A stretch of DNA of 64,000 nucleotides from CAWJKP01 sp963843465 (lineage in GTDB: Bacteria; Planctomycetota; Planctomycetia; Pirellulales; Thermoguttaceae). Below the pieces are notes generated by a model. It had not been told where the DNA came from. It did not search any database and saw nothing but the letters and a program-made list of their open reading frames with translations. Each line of letters opens with the position of its first letter. Positions within the stretch are counted from its first letter, which is position 1. Positions 18,044 through 27,350 of this stretch are shown one piece after another. The position numbers were made by a program, and so were the translations under genes. The stretch lies in contig CAWJKP010000001.1 of the NCBI GenBank assembly GCA_963843465.1, forward strand, positions 1,922,001 to 1,986,000, in the 5' to 3' direction.

Positions 18044-19573
18044 CTAAGTTCCATCGTGGCTTCGTGTTTCTTCATCGACGGACGGCTCGGATGCCTGCTC
18101 GCTCCAGGCAGCTTCGCCATCCTCGCCACTGGCCGAGCCCCCATCTTCGCCACCGCCCAAGCCAGTTGCGGCCGGCTCGTCTGGCCGCGATCCCCCGTCG
18201 ACCGCCTCTGACCCCGCCTCGGCAGGTAGATCGGCCTGCGCCTCCGCAGGAAGCACCGCCTCCGCCGCCGTTTCCACCTCGGGTTCCCCACCTTCGGCCG
18301 GTACGCCTTCCGAGGTCTGGGCGGGTACCGGCTCTACCGCTGCCGTTGCGGCTGCCTCCGCTGCTGTTGCGGCTGCCTCGCGATCTTGCTGGCGTTGGCG
18401 GCGTCGCTCTTCCGCCGCCACCTTCTCCGCCTCCGTGGCCCGGGTTTCGGCCTGTTGGATGATCTGCTGCACCTGCTCCTCGGTGAGTCCCCCCATTTCC
18501 GCCAAGTCCGGCGGCTCGATCACCGAAAGATCATCGTACGACAAGAAGCCCTCACCTACCAGCCGGTCCGCCAAATCTTCGCTAACCCCCTCGATCGACC
18601 CAAAGCCGCCCAGGGCCTGCTCCAACTGCTCGTCGAGTTCGTCGCGGGTCATAATCTCGATGTCCCAACCGCAGAGCTTGCTGGCCAGGCGGACGTTCTG
18701 GCCGCGGCGGCCGATGGCCAACGAGAGCTGGTCCTCGCGGACCAGCACGATCGCCCGGCCGAGCATTTGGCAGAGGATCACCTCCTCGACCTCCGCCGGC
18801 TGCAGGGCGTTGGGAATCAACACCTGGAGGTCGTCACTCCAGCGGACGATATCGATCCGCTCGCCGCCGAGTTCGTCGACGATATTCTTGATGCGATTTC
18901 CACGGACGCCGACGCAGGCCCCCACGGAGTCCACCCGTTGATCGGTGCTGCTGACGGCGACCTTGGTCCGGTAGCCTGGCTCCCGGGCCATCGCCCGGAT
19001 CTCGATCACGCCGTCGGTGATTTCCGGGATTTCCTGCTCGAACAGCCGTTGGACGAAGTGCTGGCTGGTGCGGCTGAGGACGATCTTCACCCGCGTGCCC
19101 GATTTCTTCACCTCGGAGACGACGGCACGGACCCGCTCGTTGGCGTGGTGCGATTCCCCGGGGATCTGCTCGCCCTTGGGAAGGATGGCCTCGACGTTGG
19201 ACAAGGCGACCGTGGCGGCGCCCCCTTCGTAGCGCTGAACAATGCCGGTCACCAAGTGGTTTTTGAGCTCCAGGTACTCGTCAAATAAGGCGTCGCGTTC
19301 GGCCTCGCGCATCTTCTGGATCATGACCTGCTTGGCGGTCTGGGCCATGATCCGCTCCGAGATCTCCTCGGGAGTCATGGCAATGCCGTTGTGAGTGCCG
19401 GTGATGACCCCCGTATCGCGATGGATAAGAATGGCGACTTCGGCCTCCTCTCCATAGCGTTTCTTGGCCGCGGTGACCAGGGCCGCCTCGATGCCCTGGA
19501 AGACGATCTCCTTGTCAATATTCTTATCGCGGTGGATCGTGTCAACAATCCGCAGCACTTCGCTCGCGTTCAT
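18044..19573 (-). CDS. nusA: Transcription termination/antitermination factor NusA
   Basis: 509 residues from the ATG at 19573, with GGAGGAAAG upstream. The N-terminal RNA-polymerase-binding domain (SEVLRIVDTIHRDKNIDKEI), S1 domain (TGIVQRYEGGAATVALSNVE), KH1 (VGACVGVRGNRIKNIVDELG) and KH2 (LAIGRRGQNVRLASKLCGWD) are all visible, then one helix-hairpin-helix-type acidic repeat (LADRLVGEGFLSYDDLSVI). The last ~120 residues are a Glu/Ala-rich low-complexity tail. It modulates pausing, termination and antitermination. rimP, which usually precedes nusA, is not upstream here. Confidence 0.97.
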   Translation of the reverse strand: MNASEVLRIVDTIHRDKNIDKEIVFQGIEAALVTAAKKRYGEEAEVAILIHRDTGVITGTHNGIAMTPEEISERIMAQTAKQVMIQKMREAERDALFDEYLELKNHLVTGIVQRYEGGAATVALSNVEAILPKGEQIPGESHHANERVRAVVSEVKKSGTRVKIVLSRTSQHFVQRLFEQEIPEITDGVIEIRAMAREPGYRTKVAVSSTDQRVDSVGACVGVRGNRIKNIVDELGGERIDIVRWSDDLQVLIPNALQPAEVEEVILCQMLGRAIVLVREDQLSLAIGRRGQNVRLASKLCGWDIEIMTRDELDEQLEQALGGFGSIEGVSEDLADRLVGEGFLSYDDLSVIEPPDLAEMGGLTEEQVQQIIQQAETRATEAEKVAAEERRRQRQQDREAAATAAEAAATAAVEPVPAQTSEGVPAEGGEPEVETAAEAVLPAEAQADLPAEAGSEAVDGGSRPDEPAATGLGGGEDGGSASGEDGEAAWSEQASEPSVDEETRSHDGT

Positions 19574-20004
19574 CGAGGTTCACTTTCCTCCGCTCACTAG
19601 CGTTCGGGCACGTCCGAACCGAAAATTGATCTCCATAACACAACGGAACCCACTTTCCGAGGGGGGAATTGCGGGCGACTATCCACTCGAAGTCCAGCAA
19701 GACTCCGAGCTTTCCTCCGCCGAACCCCGGCAAAGGAAAAACGCTACCCGCGTCCGCTCCACGGCTAAGTGGGCTACGTAACCTGGTAAGGATACTGGCA
19801 AATACGTGGGGTGTCAATACAACGGGCCGCGTCCCGTTGCCTTACTCTAAGTTTACTGCTGCCGCCAGTCGAGGTAAAGCGATAGGGCCTCGATATTGGG
19901 GTATTGATTGCCCATTTAGGCTGGTATGGTTTGGCCTTCGGGGCGCGAACGCACTTGCCGCTCCGCCCTGCACGGACAACCTGCTAGCCACCGGCCACTG
20001 ACCA
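19574..20004. other. Intergenic region upstream of nusA
   Basis: 431 bases with no credible gene on either strand. It must hold the promoter of the nusA-infB-rbfA block on the minus strand. A small hairpin (GTTCGG, 6-base loop, CCGAAC) lies at 19602-19619, just beyond the nusA ribosome binding site. At the other end, 19986-20007 carries a fragment of the GGCCACTGACCACTA repeat that also flanks the malate dehydrogenase gene. I see no tRNA. Confidence 0.5.
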
Positions 20005-21012
20005 CTAATGCTCCGGCCCGCGGTAAACCTTCTGCTGCAAAAGGTTCTTGGCGCTGGTCACCGGGCCGGAGGTCTTGTCGTCGCGGAGGATCATAACCAT
20101 CATGTGGTACTTCGCGTCGAGGTCGTCGGCATAGTGGACCAGAAGTGCCTCGGGCGTCATCGGCGGCTTGGGGGCGCCCCATTCCGGCAGCCGCTGATGG
20201 GAGACCACGACGTGCTCCAGGCGGAGCAGCGTCTGGCCGTCGACGGACACCCGTTGGGCCGCTTCCCGCACCATGTCGCGGCCCAGGAGCACGTGCCCGA
20301 TCAGCTCGCCCTCGGGGGTAAAGTAGGTGTCGGCCGGCTGCTGGTCCAGCTCGCGGAGCTTGCCGATGTCGTGGAGCACGGCCCCCGCCACGACCAGCTC
20401 TTTGTCCAGGGGCGGGTGGAAATCCGGATAGTAGTCGGCATACTTGTCGGCCAGGTAGACCGCCGTCCGCGTCACGCTCAACACGTGCTCCAGGTATCCG
20501 GCTGCGTAGGCGTGATGGTGCCGCCGGGCCGCAGGGAAGGAGAGGAGCTTGACCCGGTTCTCCTCCAGCAACAACTCGGTCAGCTCCCGCAGGTCGGGCC
20601 GGACGATCCGCTGGCGGACGATCTCGCGCAACTCGTCGTACATCGACTGGGGCTCGAACCGCGACGAAGGCTGGCACATCGTCTCGCTGAAGCCGTCGGC
20701 CTGGTCGGACTGAACCACCTCGCGGATCTTGCGGATCTCCAGTTGCGGGCCGTAGCTCGAATCGCGGTACACGGCCCGGACCTTGTAGAACACGCCGGGC
20801 GTCCAACGGTCGCGGCACTCGCCTGCCCAAGGCGAGTTGTCCCAGACGGGAAAGGAGACCTCGCGGCGAGCGTCGCGAAAACTGACCTTGAAATAGGGTT
20901 TGCCCTCTCGGGTCGTCAATTCCTCCTTGGCCGTCATCAAGAGGAACATGTCGCCCTCCTGCCCGTGGGTCATATCCGCCAAGCCAACAAGGGGCACGGT
21001 CGCCGGGCACAT
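20005..21012 (-). CDS. OB-fold/HD-domain hydrolase, YhaM-like 3'-5' exoribonuclease
   Basis: 335 residues from the ATG at 21012, chosen for the AGGAGGAGA site 9 bases upstream; the frame stays open for another 300 bases but has no conserved content. Residues about 15-115 look like an OB fold (LLMTAKEELTTREGKPYFKV, then WTPGVFYKVRAVYRD). The HD domain carries HHHAYAAGYLEHVLSVTRTA, AGAVLHDIGKLREL and VVSHQR, with a C-terminal YADDLDAKYHMM. This matches the YhaM/CbpA exoribonuclease family. RNA trimming is the likely role. Confidence 0.85.
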   Translation of the reverse strand: MCPATVPLVGLADMTHGQEGDMFLLMTAKEELTTREGKPYFKVSFRDARREVSFPVWDNSPWAGECRDRWTPGVFYKVRAVYRDSSYGPQLEIRKIREVVQSDQADGFSETMCQPSSRFEPQSMYDELREIVRQRIVRPDLRELTELLLEENRVKLLSFPAARRHHHAYAAGYLEHVLSVTRTAVYLADKYADYYPDFHPPLDKELVVAGAVLHDIGKLRELDQQPADTYFTPEGELIGHVLLGRDMVREAAQRVSVDGQTLLRLEHVVVSHQRLPEWGAPKPPMTPEALLVHYADDLDAKYHMMVMILRDDKTSGPVTSAKNLLQQKVYRGPEH

Positions 21013-21260
21013 GCTCTGGATCTCCTCCTGGGGTAAGAGCAGCCGCTGACAGGATTGGGACACCAACGCACGCCTCCTTTGTAACTTGCCTCTGCTATAA
21101 TTGTAAGCGGCATCTGTACGTCTGGACAGTACCGGAGGCGGAGCGGAGTGCTGGTCCAAGAGCCACGCTCCCTCCGGAAGGGGAATGCGTAGCCCGCGAT
21201 CGTTGGCTTCGGCGAAGACCAGATGTGCGGCTGTGAACGGTCGGCCGCACTTCTTACGAG

Positions 21261-21608
21261 TTAACGAATAGGGCGCGAGGAACGCTTCGGCATCTTTTCC
21301 GAAACCAGGGCAAGGATCCATTCATTCATGCTCATGCCCACCTTCTTGGCGGCGATAGCGACCCGCCGGTGTAATTCAGGCGAGAGCCGAAGCACGAATC
21401 GCCCCGAGTACGGTTTGTCCGGCTTTTCTTCACGCTCTTCGCAAAAGGCAAGGTAGTCGTCAACAGAATCGTGAAAAGCTTTCGTCAGTTCACCAGGAGT
21501 CTTGCCCTCAAAGGTAACCACGTCGGCAATACCTGCGACCTCGCCGTGAAACACGCCTAGCTCCTCATCCAGCGTGATCTTTGCGGAGTAACCCTTGTAG
21601 TCTTTCAT
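21261..21608 (-). CDS. HicB-family antitoxin without a HicA partner
   Basis: 115 residues from the ATG at 21608. The N-terminal half is the HicB RNase-H-like fold (KGYSAKITLDEELGVFHGEV, then DVVTFEGKTPGELTKAFHDS, DDYLAFCEER). The C-terminal half is a ribbon-helix-helix/HicB DNA-binding segment (SGRFVLRLSPELHRRVAIAA, SMNEWILALVSEKM). HicB usually neutralises the HicA mRNA interferase encoded next to it. No HicA-like ORF is seen on either side, so it is an orphan or a solitary regulator. A perfect palindrome lies 26 bases upstream of its start. Confidence 0.85.
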   Translation of the reverse strand: MKDYKGYSAKITLDEELGVFHGEVAGIADVVTFEGKTPGELTKAFHDSVDDYLAFCEEREEKPDKPYSGRFVLRLSPELHRRVAIAAKKVGMSMNEWILALVSEKMPKRSSRPIR

Positions 21609-21634
21609 AGAAGTCACCGCGACCAAGTAATTGA

Positions 21635-21649
21635 TATCATTCCATGATA
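21635..21649. promoter_or_regulatory. Candidate HicB operator
   Basis: Perfect inverted repeat TATCAT-TCC-ATGATA upstream of the hicB-like gene. Ribbon-helix-helix antitoxins typically bind such sites to repress their own promoter. Assignment is by position and symmetry only. Confidence 0.45.
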
Positions 21650-21742
21650 CTATCCTCAGCGAAGATCGTCAAACTCACCAATAAGCGGTGGAACCGGGAT
21701 TGTGGCTCGTTCCAAGCCCCTTGCGGCCGATAATTATGTCAG

Positions 21743-21892
21743 ATGGAGGGATTGCTGGCCACCTGGGATGCGACGATCATCGAACACCCTGAACGTGATG
21801 ATTATTGGGGTGACGGTGGCGATGGTTCCGGAAAGAACATGCTCGGGCGGGTTCTTTTGCAAGTGCGCGAGCAGCTTCGTGATGGTGCCTGA
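21743..21892 (+). pseudogene. C-terminal remnant of a NADAR-domain protein
   Basis: An open stretch of 49 codons reads EGLLATWDATIIEHPERDDY, then WGDGGDGSGKNMLGRVLLQV and REQLRDGA. This is the C-terminal signature of the NADAR/YbiA (RibX) N-glycosidase family, where LLATGDA...WGDGGDGSGKNxLG is usual. A stop codon lies 4 codons upstream and no N-terminal NADAR sequence is found in any frame before it, so about two-thirds of the gene is missing. The family acts on riboflavin intermediates or on ADP-ribose. The fragment lies between orphan hicB and the recombinase. Confidence 0.7.
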
Positions 21893-21920
21893 CACGGCAC
21901 GGTGACAACCGAGGTATCCC

Positions 21921-22859
21921 GTGCGAGATTCGCCGCGGAAACGATTGCACCCCAAACCGCTCCAGGTGCGGAGTGTCTCGGGGACCTGGATCGACGCCTT
22001 CTGCCGGTATGCCGAGGGCGAGTGCCACCTGGCCGAAAACACGGTGGCCGCCTACCGCCGCGACCTGCGACGGTTCTTCCAATGGCTGGCCGGCCGCACG
22101 ATCCCCGGCCTGTCGATCCGCGACCTGGCCGACTACGCCACCTGGCTTCACCAGCAGAAGCTGGCCCCGGCGAGCATGGCCCGACACCTGGTCTCGCTGA
22201 AGGTTTTTTTCCGTTATTTGCAATTAGAAGGGGTCTTGCAGGACAACCTGGCGGAACTGTTGGGCAGCCAGAAGCTTTGGCAACGGGTGCCCCAGGTGCT
22301 CAGCCCCGAGCAGGTCAACGGCCTGTTCGAGAGCCCCACGCCGCGGGACGCGTTCTTTCGGCGCGATCGGGCCTTGCTGGAGATGCTCTACGCCACCGGT
22401 TGCCGGGCCAGCGAGATTGCCCACCTAACGCTGGAAGACTTGCGGCTCGACGAGGGCTTCTGCATCTGCCGGGGCAAAGGCGACAAACAACGGCTGGTGC
22501 CCGTGGGCGTCCGCGCCGTCGAGGCTTGTCGGCTCTACCTGGCCGAGGAGCGTCCCCAACTCTGTCCACCGGGCAGTGCCGCCGCCTGGGCCTTCCTTTC
22601 CTATCGCGGGCGGCGGCTGCGGCGGGAGCGGATCTGGGAGTTGTTGAAGCGTTACGCGTTGCGGGTTGGGGCGCCGCCGACGGTCAGTCCGCACACCATG
22701 CGGCACAGTTTTGCGACCCATTCCTTGGCCGGCGGGGCCGATCTGCGGCAGGTCCAGGAGATGCTCGGCCATGCGAGCATCGCCACCACGCAGATCTACA
22801 CCCACGTCGACACGGCCCGCTTGCGGGCCGTCCACAAAAAGTTTCATCCGTGCGCGTAG
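21921..22859 (+). CDS. XerC/XerD-type tyrosine recombinase
   Basis: 312 residues from a GTG at 21921. The N-terminal SAM-like core-binding domain (IDAFCRYAEGECHLAENTVA, AYRRDLRRFFQWL) precedes the catalytic domain with all expected residues: R162 (GCRASEIAHL), K186 or K189 (GKGDKQR), H258 and R261 (SPHTMRHSFATH), H284 (LGHASI) and the nucleophile Y293 (IYTHVD). Length and motifs fit a chromosomal XerD-like dimer-resolution recombinase rather than a phage integrase. No att-like site is seen beside it. Confidence 0.93.
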   Translation: MRDSPRKRLHPKPLQVRSVSGTWIDAFCRYAEGECHLAENTVAAYRRDLRRFFQWLAGRTIPGLSIRDLADYATWLHQQKLAPASMARHLVSLKVFFRYLQLEGVLQDNLAELLGSQKLWQRVPQVLSPEQVNGLFESPTPRDAFFRRDRALLEMLYATGCRASEIAHLTLEDLRLDEGFCICRGKGDKQRLVPVGVRAVEACRLYLAEERPQLCPPGSAAAWAFLSYRGRRLRRERIWELLKRYALRVGAPPTVSPHTMRHSFATHSLAGGADLRQVQEMLGHASIATTQIYTHVDTARLRAVHKKFHPCA

Positions 22860-22889
22860 GGTGGGCTTCAGCATAAGGCGATCAGATTT

Positions 22890-22948
22890 GTAGGGCGGAT
22901 TGCCTAATCCGTCCCTGGAAGCCGGACGGATTAGGCAATCCGTCCTAC
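22890..22948. repeat. GGATTAGGCAATCC palindrome, copy 1
   Basis: Long inverted repeat, arms GTAGGGCGGATTGCCTAATC and GGATTAGGCAATCCGTCCTA, 3' of the recombinase gene. It may act as a bidirectional terminator between convergent genes. A related copy is at 47227-47286. Confidence 0.8.
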
Positions 22949-23006
22949 GAGAAACTGCCCAAGTTATTTTGACGCGGCGCCAACGCTCCCGCCCGGCAGA
23001 CAGGAT

Positions 23007-24015
23007 CTACTGCCGGCCGTACTCGTCCCTGAGGATCCGCTCGGTTTCACGGGCGCGGTTGGGTCGCTGCTTGTCCGTCCAAAGGTCCTTCAGGTTCTCC
23101 AGGGCCTCGATCCGCTCTTTGGGAATCGACGGGTAGAGCAGCTCGACGTGCAGGAAGGCCAGCAAGGCGTCGTCGGTCTTGTGCGACTTGCGGTAGATGC
23201 CGCCCAAGGCGTTGTAGGCCTGGGCGTTGAGCGCCACGTCCTCAGGACTGGAATTGGCGATCACCTCGCGGACCATCTTCACCGCCTCGTCGAGCTTCTG
23301 CGCTGGCCAAGCAGCGGGCCTTACCCAGCGTGGCGGCCAGCTTCTGGCGATCGGCCAGATCGCCTCGGGCGTCGCTGGACAGCACGGCTTCGAAGAGCGG
23401 CAGGGCATCGGCCATCTTTCCCTGGGCCACCAGGGCATAGGCCAACGCCACGTTAGCCCGCATCTTGAAGTCCGGCCAGGGCGCTTTGCTCAGGTTGCCA
23501 TAATAGGTTTGGGCCACCTGGTAGTTCTTCACCGCCACGGCCAGATCGCCCACCACCTGGCATGCCTCATAGTAGTGCCAACTGGTGGTATGACTCTTGG
23601 CAAAGGCGAACATGGCGCTGGCGGCCTCGTTGATCTTCCCGCTCCCCAACAGGGCCAATTGGGCCGGCACATAGGCCTTGTAGAAGTCGATCTCCTGCCG
23701 TAGCTCGAGCCGCTTGTAGCTGGCCGGATCCAGCCTCTCCAGTGAGGCCAGAGCCTCGTCGAACTTGCCGGCGGTCGCCTCCGACCGAGCGCGGGTCAAC
23801 GCGGGCGGCTCTCCGTCGAAGGCGATCAGCTCGACCTCGTTGACCGGAACCGTCTCGCTGATCGAGTTCTGCTCGAGCGTGACTTCGGTGGCCGTGATCC
23901 CCGTCACGGTACATCGCAGGGTCTTGTTGCCTACGGTCCTGACGGTGTCGTCGGCGCAGGCGGCTGTGGCGACCAACCAAAGGATGGTGCCAAACAGCAC
24001 GGAGCGACGGTTCAT
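23007..24015 (-). CDS. Secreted TPR-type protein, one frame break
   Basis: About 335 residues from the ATG at 24015. A signal peptide (NRRSVLFGTILWLVATAACA) is followed by a small beta-rich region (TVGNKTLRCTVTGITATEVT) and TPR-like helices (KFDEALASLERLDPASYKRL, VAQTYYGNLSKAPWPDFKMR). The frame changes near 23305 (KARCLASAE to AQKLDEAVKMVREVIANSS) and the total is one base over a multiple of three, consistent with an inserted base. Its start overlaps the stop of the larger TPR gene (ATGA), so the two are translationally coupled and probably work together in the envelope. Confidence 0.8.
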
Positions 24016-27000
24016 GAAACTCTCCTTGAGGTGGATCCCCAAACCTTGACTTTACGCGCCATCTCGATTTCCTTCAAGAGGCTGTCGAATCGGGCGGCCC
24101 ACTCCGAGCCCAGAAACGGCAGCCGGACGCGGACCGCGGCAACTTCCGCGGCGGCCTTATCGAGCGTCTCCTCTCGGCTGGTCCCCGTCTGCGTGGCGGC
24201 CAACTTCGTGCGGCAGACCGCCAGGTTATAGCGGGCATCCAGGAACTGCTCCCGGTATCGCTGGAAGGCCGCCAGTTGCCGGGCGATCTCCTCCCAACCC
24301 CAAATGGGCACCTGCCGACTCGCTCCGCCCGGCAACCGCAAGGGGTAACTATCGCCGCGGATCGCCCGCAGATAAGAGCCCGGTTCCTCTTGACCCCAGG
24401 TCTGCCAGGTCCGGGCGGCCTCGATTTGGGCGTCGATCCGCAGGTTCTTTTGACCCAGCACGGCCGCCAGCCGGTCCAACGCCTGCCGGCACTGTCCCTG
24501 GGCCCGCAGGCCGACCGCCAGCCGGACCTGGATGTCCGAGGCGGCGTCGGGTGGACCCCAGGACGGCGTTTCCTGGAGCCGATCGAGGATCGCCAGACAG
24601 GTCCGCACGGCCTGTCGCACGTAAGCGGCGGCCTCGGACGATTCCGGCGGGCGCTGGCCGTCGTCGCCCAAAGCCAGGCAAGTTTCGGCGACCCAGACCT
24701 GCATCGTGAACGTAGGGGTTCCTTGCAGCTTCCCCTCACCCCGGCTCTCTCCCGGAGGGAGAGGGGGACCGCTACGCTGAGCGATGCGGCCCAGGAGCAG
24801 GTCTTGCCCGATGATGATCTGTTGGACTTCGTCGGCTTTGCCCTCCTGTTTCAATCGTAGGAGGACCTTCCCAAGGCGCCTGCCGGCGAGGTGGTATTGG
24901 CGTGCCAATTGCCTGCCGGCCAACGGATCGCCGCGCCCCAGCGTCCGGTTCTCCAGCCTGACCAAGGCGTCAAGGGCCTTGTCGGGCAGACGGGCGGAAG
25001 CGTAGGAAAGGACGGCCAGCAACAGTGTCTGGTCGACCAACGCGAGCAGATCCCCCGACGCCGGGCTGCCGGACGAAAGTAGCGTCATCGGCCCGATCGC
25101 CGGATCGTCAAGCCAACGCACCGCCTCGTCAGTTTGGCCTTGGTCCATCGCCATTTGGGCCAGGGCAAAGGCGGAGTAGACCAGGGCGTACTCCGGCGGA
25201 GCAACCTGGCGATGGCCGGCCTGGGAATCTTCGATTCCCTTCTGGAGCATGGTCCCCGCCCGCTGGGCCAACCTGTGGAGTTCCGCGGGCGGCAAACGAT
25301 CCTCGCCGACGATCGGGGCCGCCTCAACGTAGGCGCCCCACCAGGCTTGGCCCACGCGAAGCTCCGCCTGCGGCCGGTAGGAAGAAGCCACCGGCACGGC
25401 GGCCAGAAACTCCTCGGCCGAGGCCGCCTCGCGGCGATCGACGGCCGTATCGATCAGCAGTTTCGCGGCCTCGACCGCTTCGGCCTCCTCGGGCCAGCGG
25501 CCGATAACGTAGCGGCCGACGCGGACCAATCGCTCCGTCGCCAAGGCTGTCGCCTGGCGGATCGCCTCGGTCGACAACGGCTTGCCGTCGCCGGCGGCCG
25601 CCGCGGATCGCAGCCGCTGGATCACCACGTTGCGATAGGCCTCGACGGAGATCTCGGCCGCCCTGCGGGCCTCGGCTGCCTCCGGGTACTGCTGGGCGAG
25701 GAATTCGCCCAGCAGGCCCGCATCGTCATACTGGCCCGTCGCGAACAACAGGTACGCCAGCCGGTAGCGGACCAGATTTAGGCCGTCGGTTGGTAGTTCC
25801 GGCTTTCGCCGATCGTCCGGCGAAACACCGCTCAAAGGCTGCACCACCAACGGCCACCTGGCAAGGGCCCGGCGGTAGAAGCCGATCGCTTGGCGAGCCG
25901 CCTGGTCCGCTTGGGAAGCGCAATGCTCCTGGTCCTGCCGGATCTTGGCTTCTTGGGCCCTAACCCGCAATGCGGTCATGCGATCCCAGGCGGCGTCGCC
26001 GGCCGCCTTGGCCTGGGCGAAGGAAGCCGGCTTGTCGGGGAAAAGGGGACAGTCCCCATTTGCCGGAACGGCCCGAAGGGTGCTTCGCACAAATGGGGAC
26101 TGTCCCCTTTTCCCCTCCACGCCCAGAACCGCCGAAAGCTCGGTGGACCTTTCCCAGGCTTGTCCCTGGAGTTCTCCGCAGTGACCGGCGACGAAGTCGA
26201 AATGGCTCTTGGCCCCCAGCGACACCTCGCGCCTTGCCGCAGAGCCTTCGGCCAGAGTACGAGCGTGGCTCACTGCGGCCAGACCGGCCAAGTAATGGAC
26301 CTCCAAACCCTCCGGCGACGACTGCTCAGCTACGTCCGCCGTCTTCTGCCAGACGGAGGCCAAGGAGACGGCCTCTTGGTAACGTTTCACCGCCGGAAGC
26401 GAGTAGGTCTTCAGCATCAGGACGAGCGTCTGGTCGCGGATTGCGCGGAGTGGACCTCCGTCGCTCACCTGGGACCAGATGTCTTGGAAGGCCTCGATCG
26501 CCTCGCTGGTCCGGCCCAGCTCCTCCCATACCCGGCCTTCGCACATCCGGGCATAGATCCCGCCATAGAAGGACGAGTGCTTCGTGTAGAGACGGTGATA
26601 CCGGGCGGCCGCCGCGGTGAGCAATTCCCGGTATTCCTTGTCCGCCGGCCGGTACGTCTTGGCCCGGCCGTCGATCGCCCCGGCGATCTCCAGCGGCAGC
26701 TCCATCAGCTCGCGGTCGAGGGCCAGGCACTTCGGGCATCGTGGGTCCTTGTCGTCCACGTTGGGAGGGTAGCTCGCCCGCTCGTCCTGAAGCTGTTTCT
26801 CCATAGCTTCCAGGGTCTGCTGCGCCGTTTGGAACGAGCCGCGAGCTTCGCCCAGCAACCGGCCGCGCTGTGGCGAGGATTCCTCGACCGCCGCCGCCAT
26901 CTCGGTTTCGAGCTTGCCCAGATCGGTCAGGACGCGGGCCAGCCGTGCCTTGGCCTCGCAGCTCAGGGGGTGTTGCCGAGGATGTTCTTCGAGAAACTTC

Positions 27001-27306
27001 TCCAGCCGCGCGGGACTGGCGCAATTGGGCTGCCTGCACGCCCGGCGAAGCGGACCGCGATAGCCCGGCGGCCAGCGTGACGCCCAAGTGGTAATCCAAC
27101 GCGTCCTTCAGCTCCGGCGGGCACTGCGGATCGCTGCCCAAACGCTCCAGGTACGAAAGCACCACGTCCTGGTAACCGCGCTCCCGGAGCTTGGCAAGAA
27201 ACTCCGCCGCTGGCTCGGCACCCCCCGCATCGCCGGCTGGCCAAAGCATGGCGCCTAGCAGAAAAGCAATCCACGTTCCCGAGGATCGGCGTATGTTGAG
27301 ACTCAT
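24012..27306 (-). CDS. Large secreted TPR protein, one frame break
   Basis: About 1,098 residues from the ATG at 27306. A signal peptide (SGTWIAFLLGAMLWPAGDAGG) and FLAKLRERGYQDVVLSYLER open it. The frame breaks near 27060 in a GGG run (GVTLAAG to YRGPLRRACRQPNCASPARL) and then stays open. Many helical TPR-like repeats follow (LGRTSEAIEAFQDIWSQVSD, LLFATGQYDDAGLLGEFLAQ). Two palindromic repeats are translated in frame: one near residues 398-424 (GKRGQSPFVRSTLRAVP) and one near residues 845-858 (SGPPLPPGESRGEGK). The protein has no enzymatic motif. It probably forms an envelope scaffold with the coupled TPR gene downstream. Confidence 0.8.
24731..24770. repeat. REP-like palindrome, CCCTCTCCC family, copy 3 (in frame)
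   Basis: TCCCCTCACCCCGGCTCTCT followed by CCCGGAGGGAGAGGGGGACC inside the large TPR gene. It is read as the peptide SGPPLPPGESRGEGK without breaking the frame. Confidence 0.85.
26037..26115. repeat. GGGGACAGTCCCC element, copy 1 (in frame)
   Basis: Inverted repeat of about 79 bases. The outer arms AAAAGGGGACAGTCCCC and GGGGACTGTCCCCTTTT enclose a short centre (CGGAACGGCCCGAAGGGTGC). It is read in frame inside the large TPR gene. Copy 2 is at 33004-33096. Confidence 0.85.
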
Positions 27307-27350
27307 GAAGATCGCGTCTGATTGTTACTCATTGCCACTCATATTGGGCC

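Noticed and set aside
19574..20004. tRNA or small RNA in the gap upstream of nusA
   Set aside because: No cloverleaf or T-loop (GTTCRA) pattern with matching stems was found.
21013..21321. Longer N-terminus of the HD-domain hydrolase, or a HicA gene
   Set aside because: The extra codons have no conserved pattern, and a strong ribosome binding site precedes the ATG at 21012. No HicA motif is visible.
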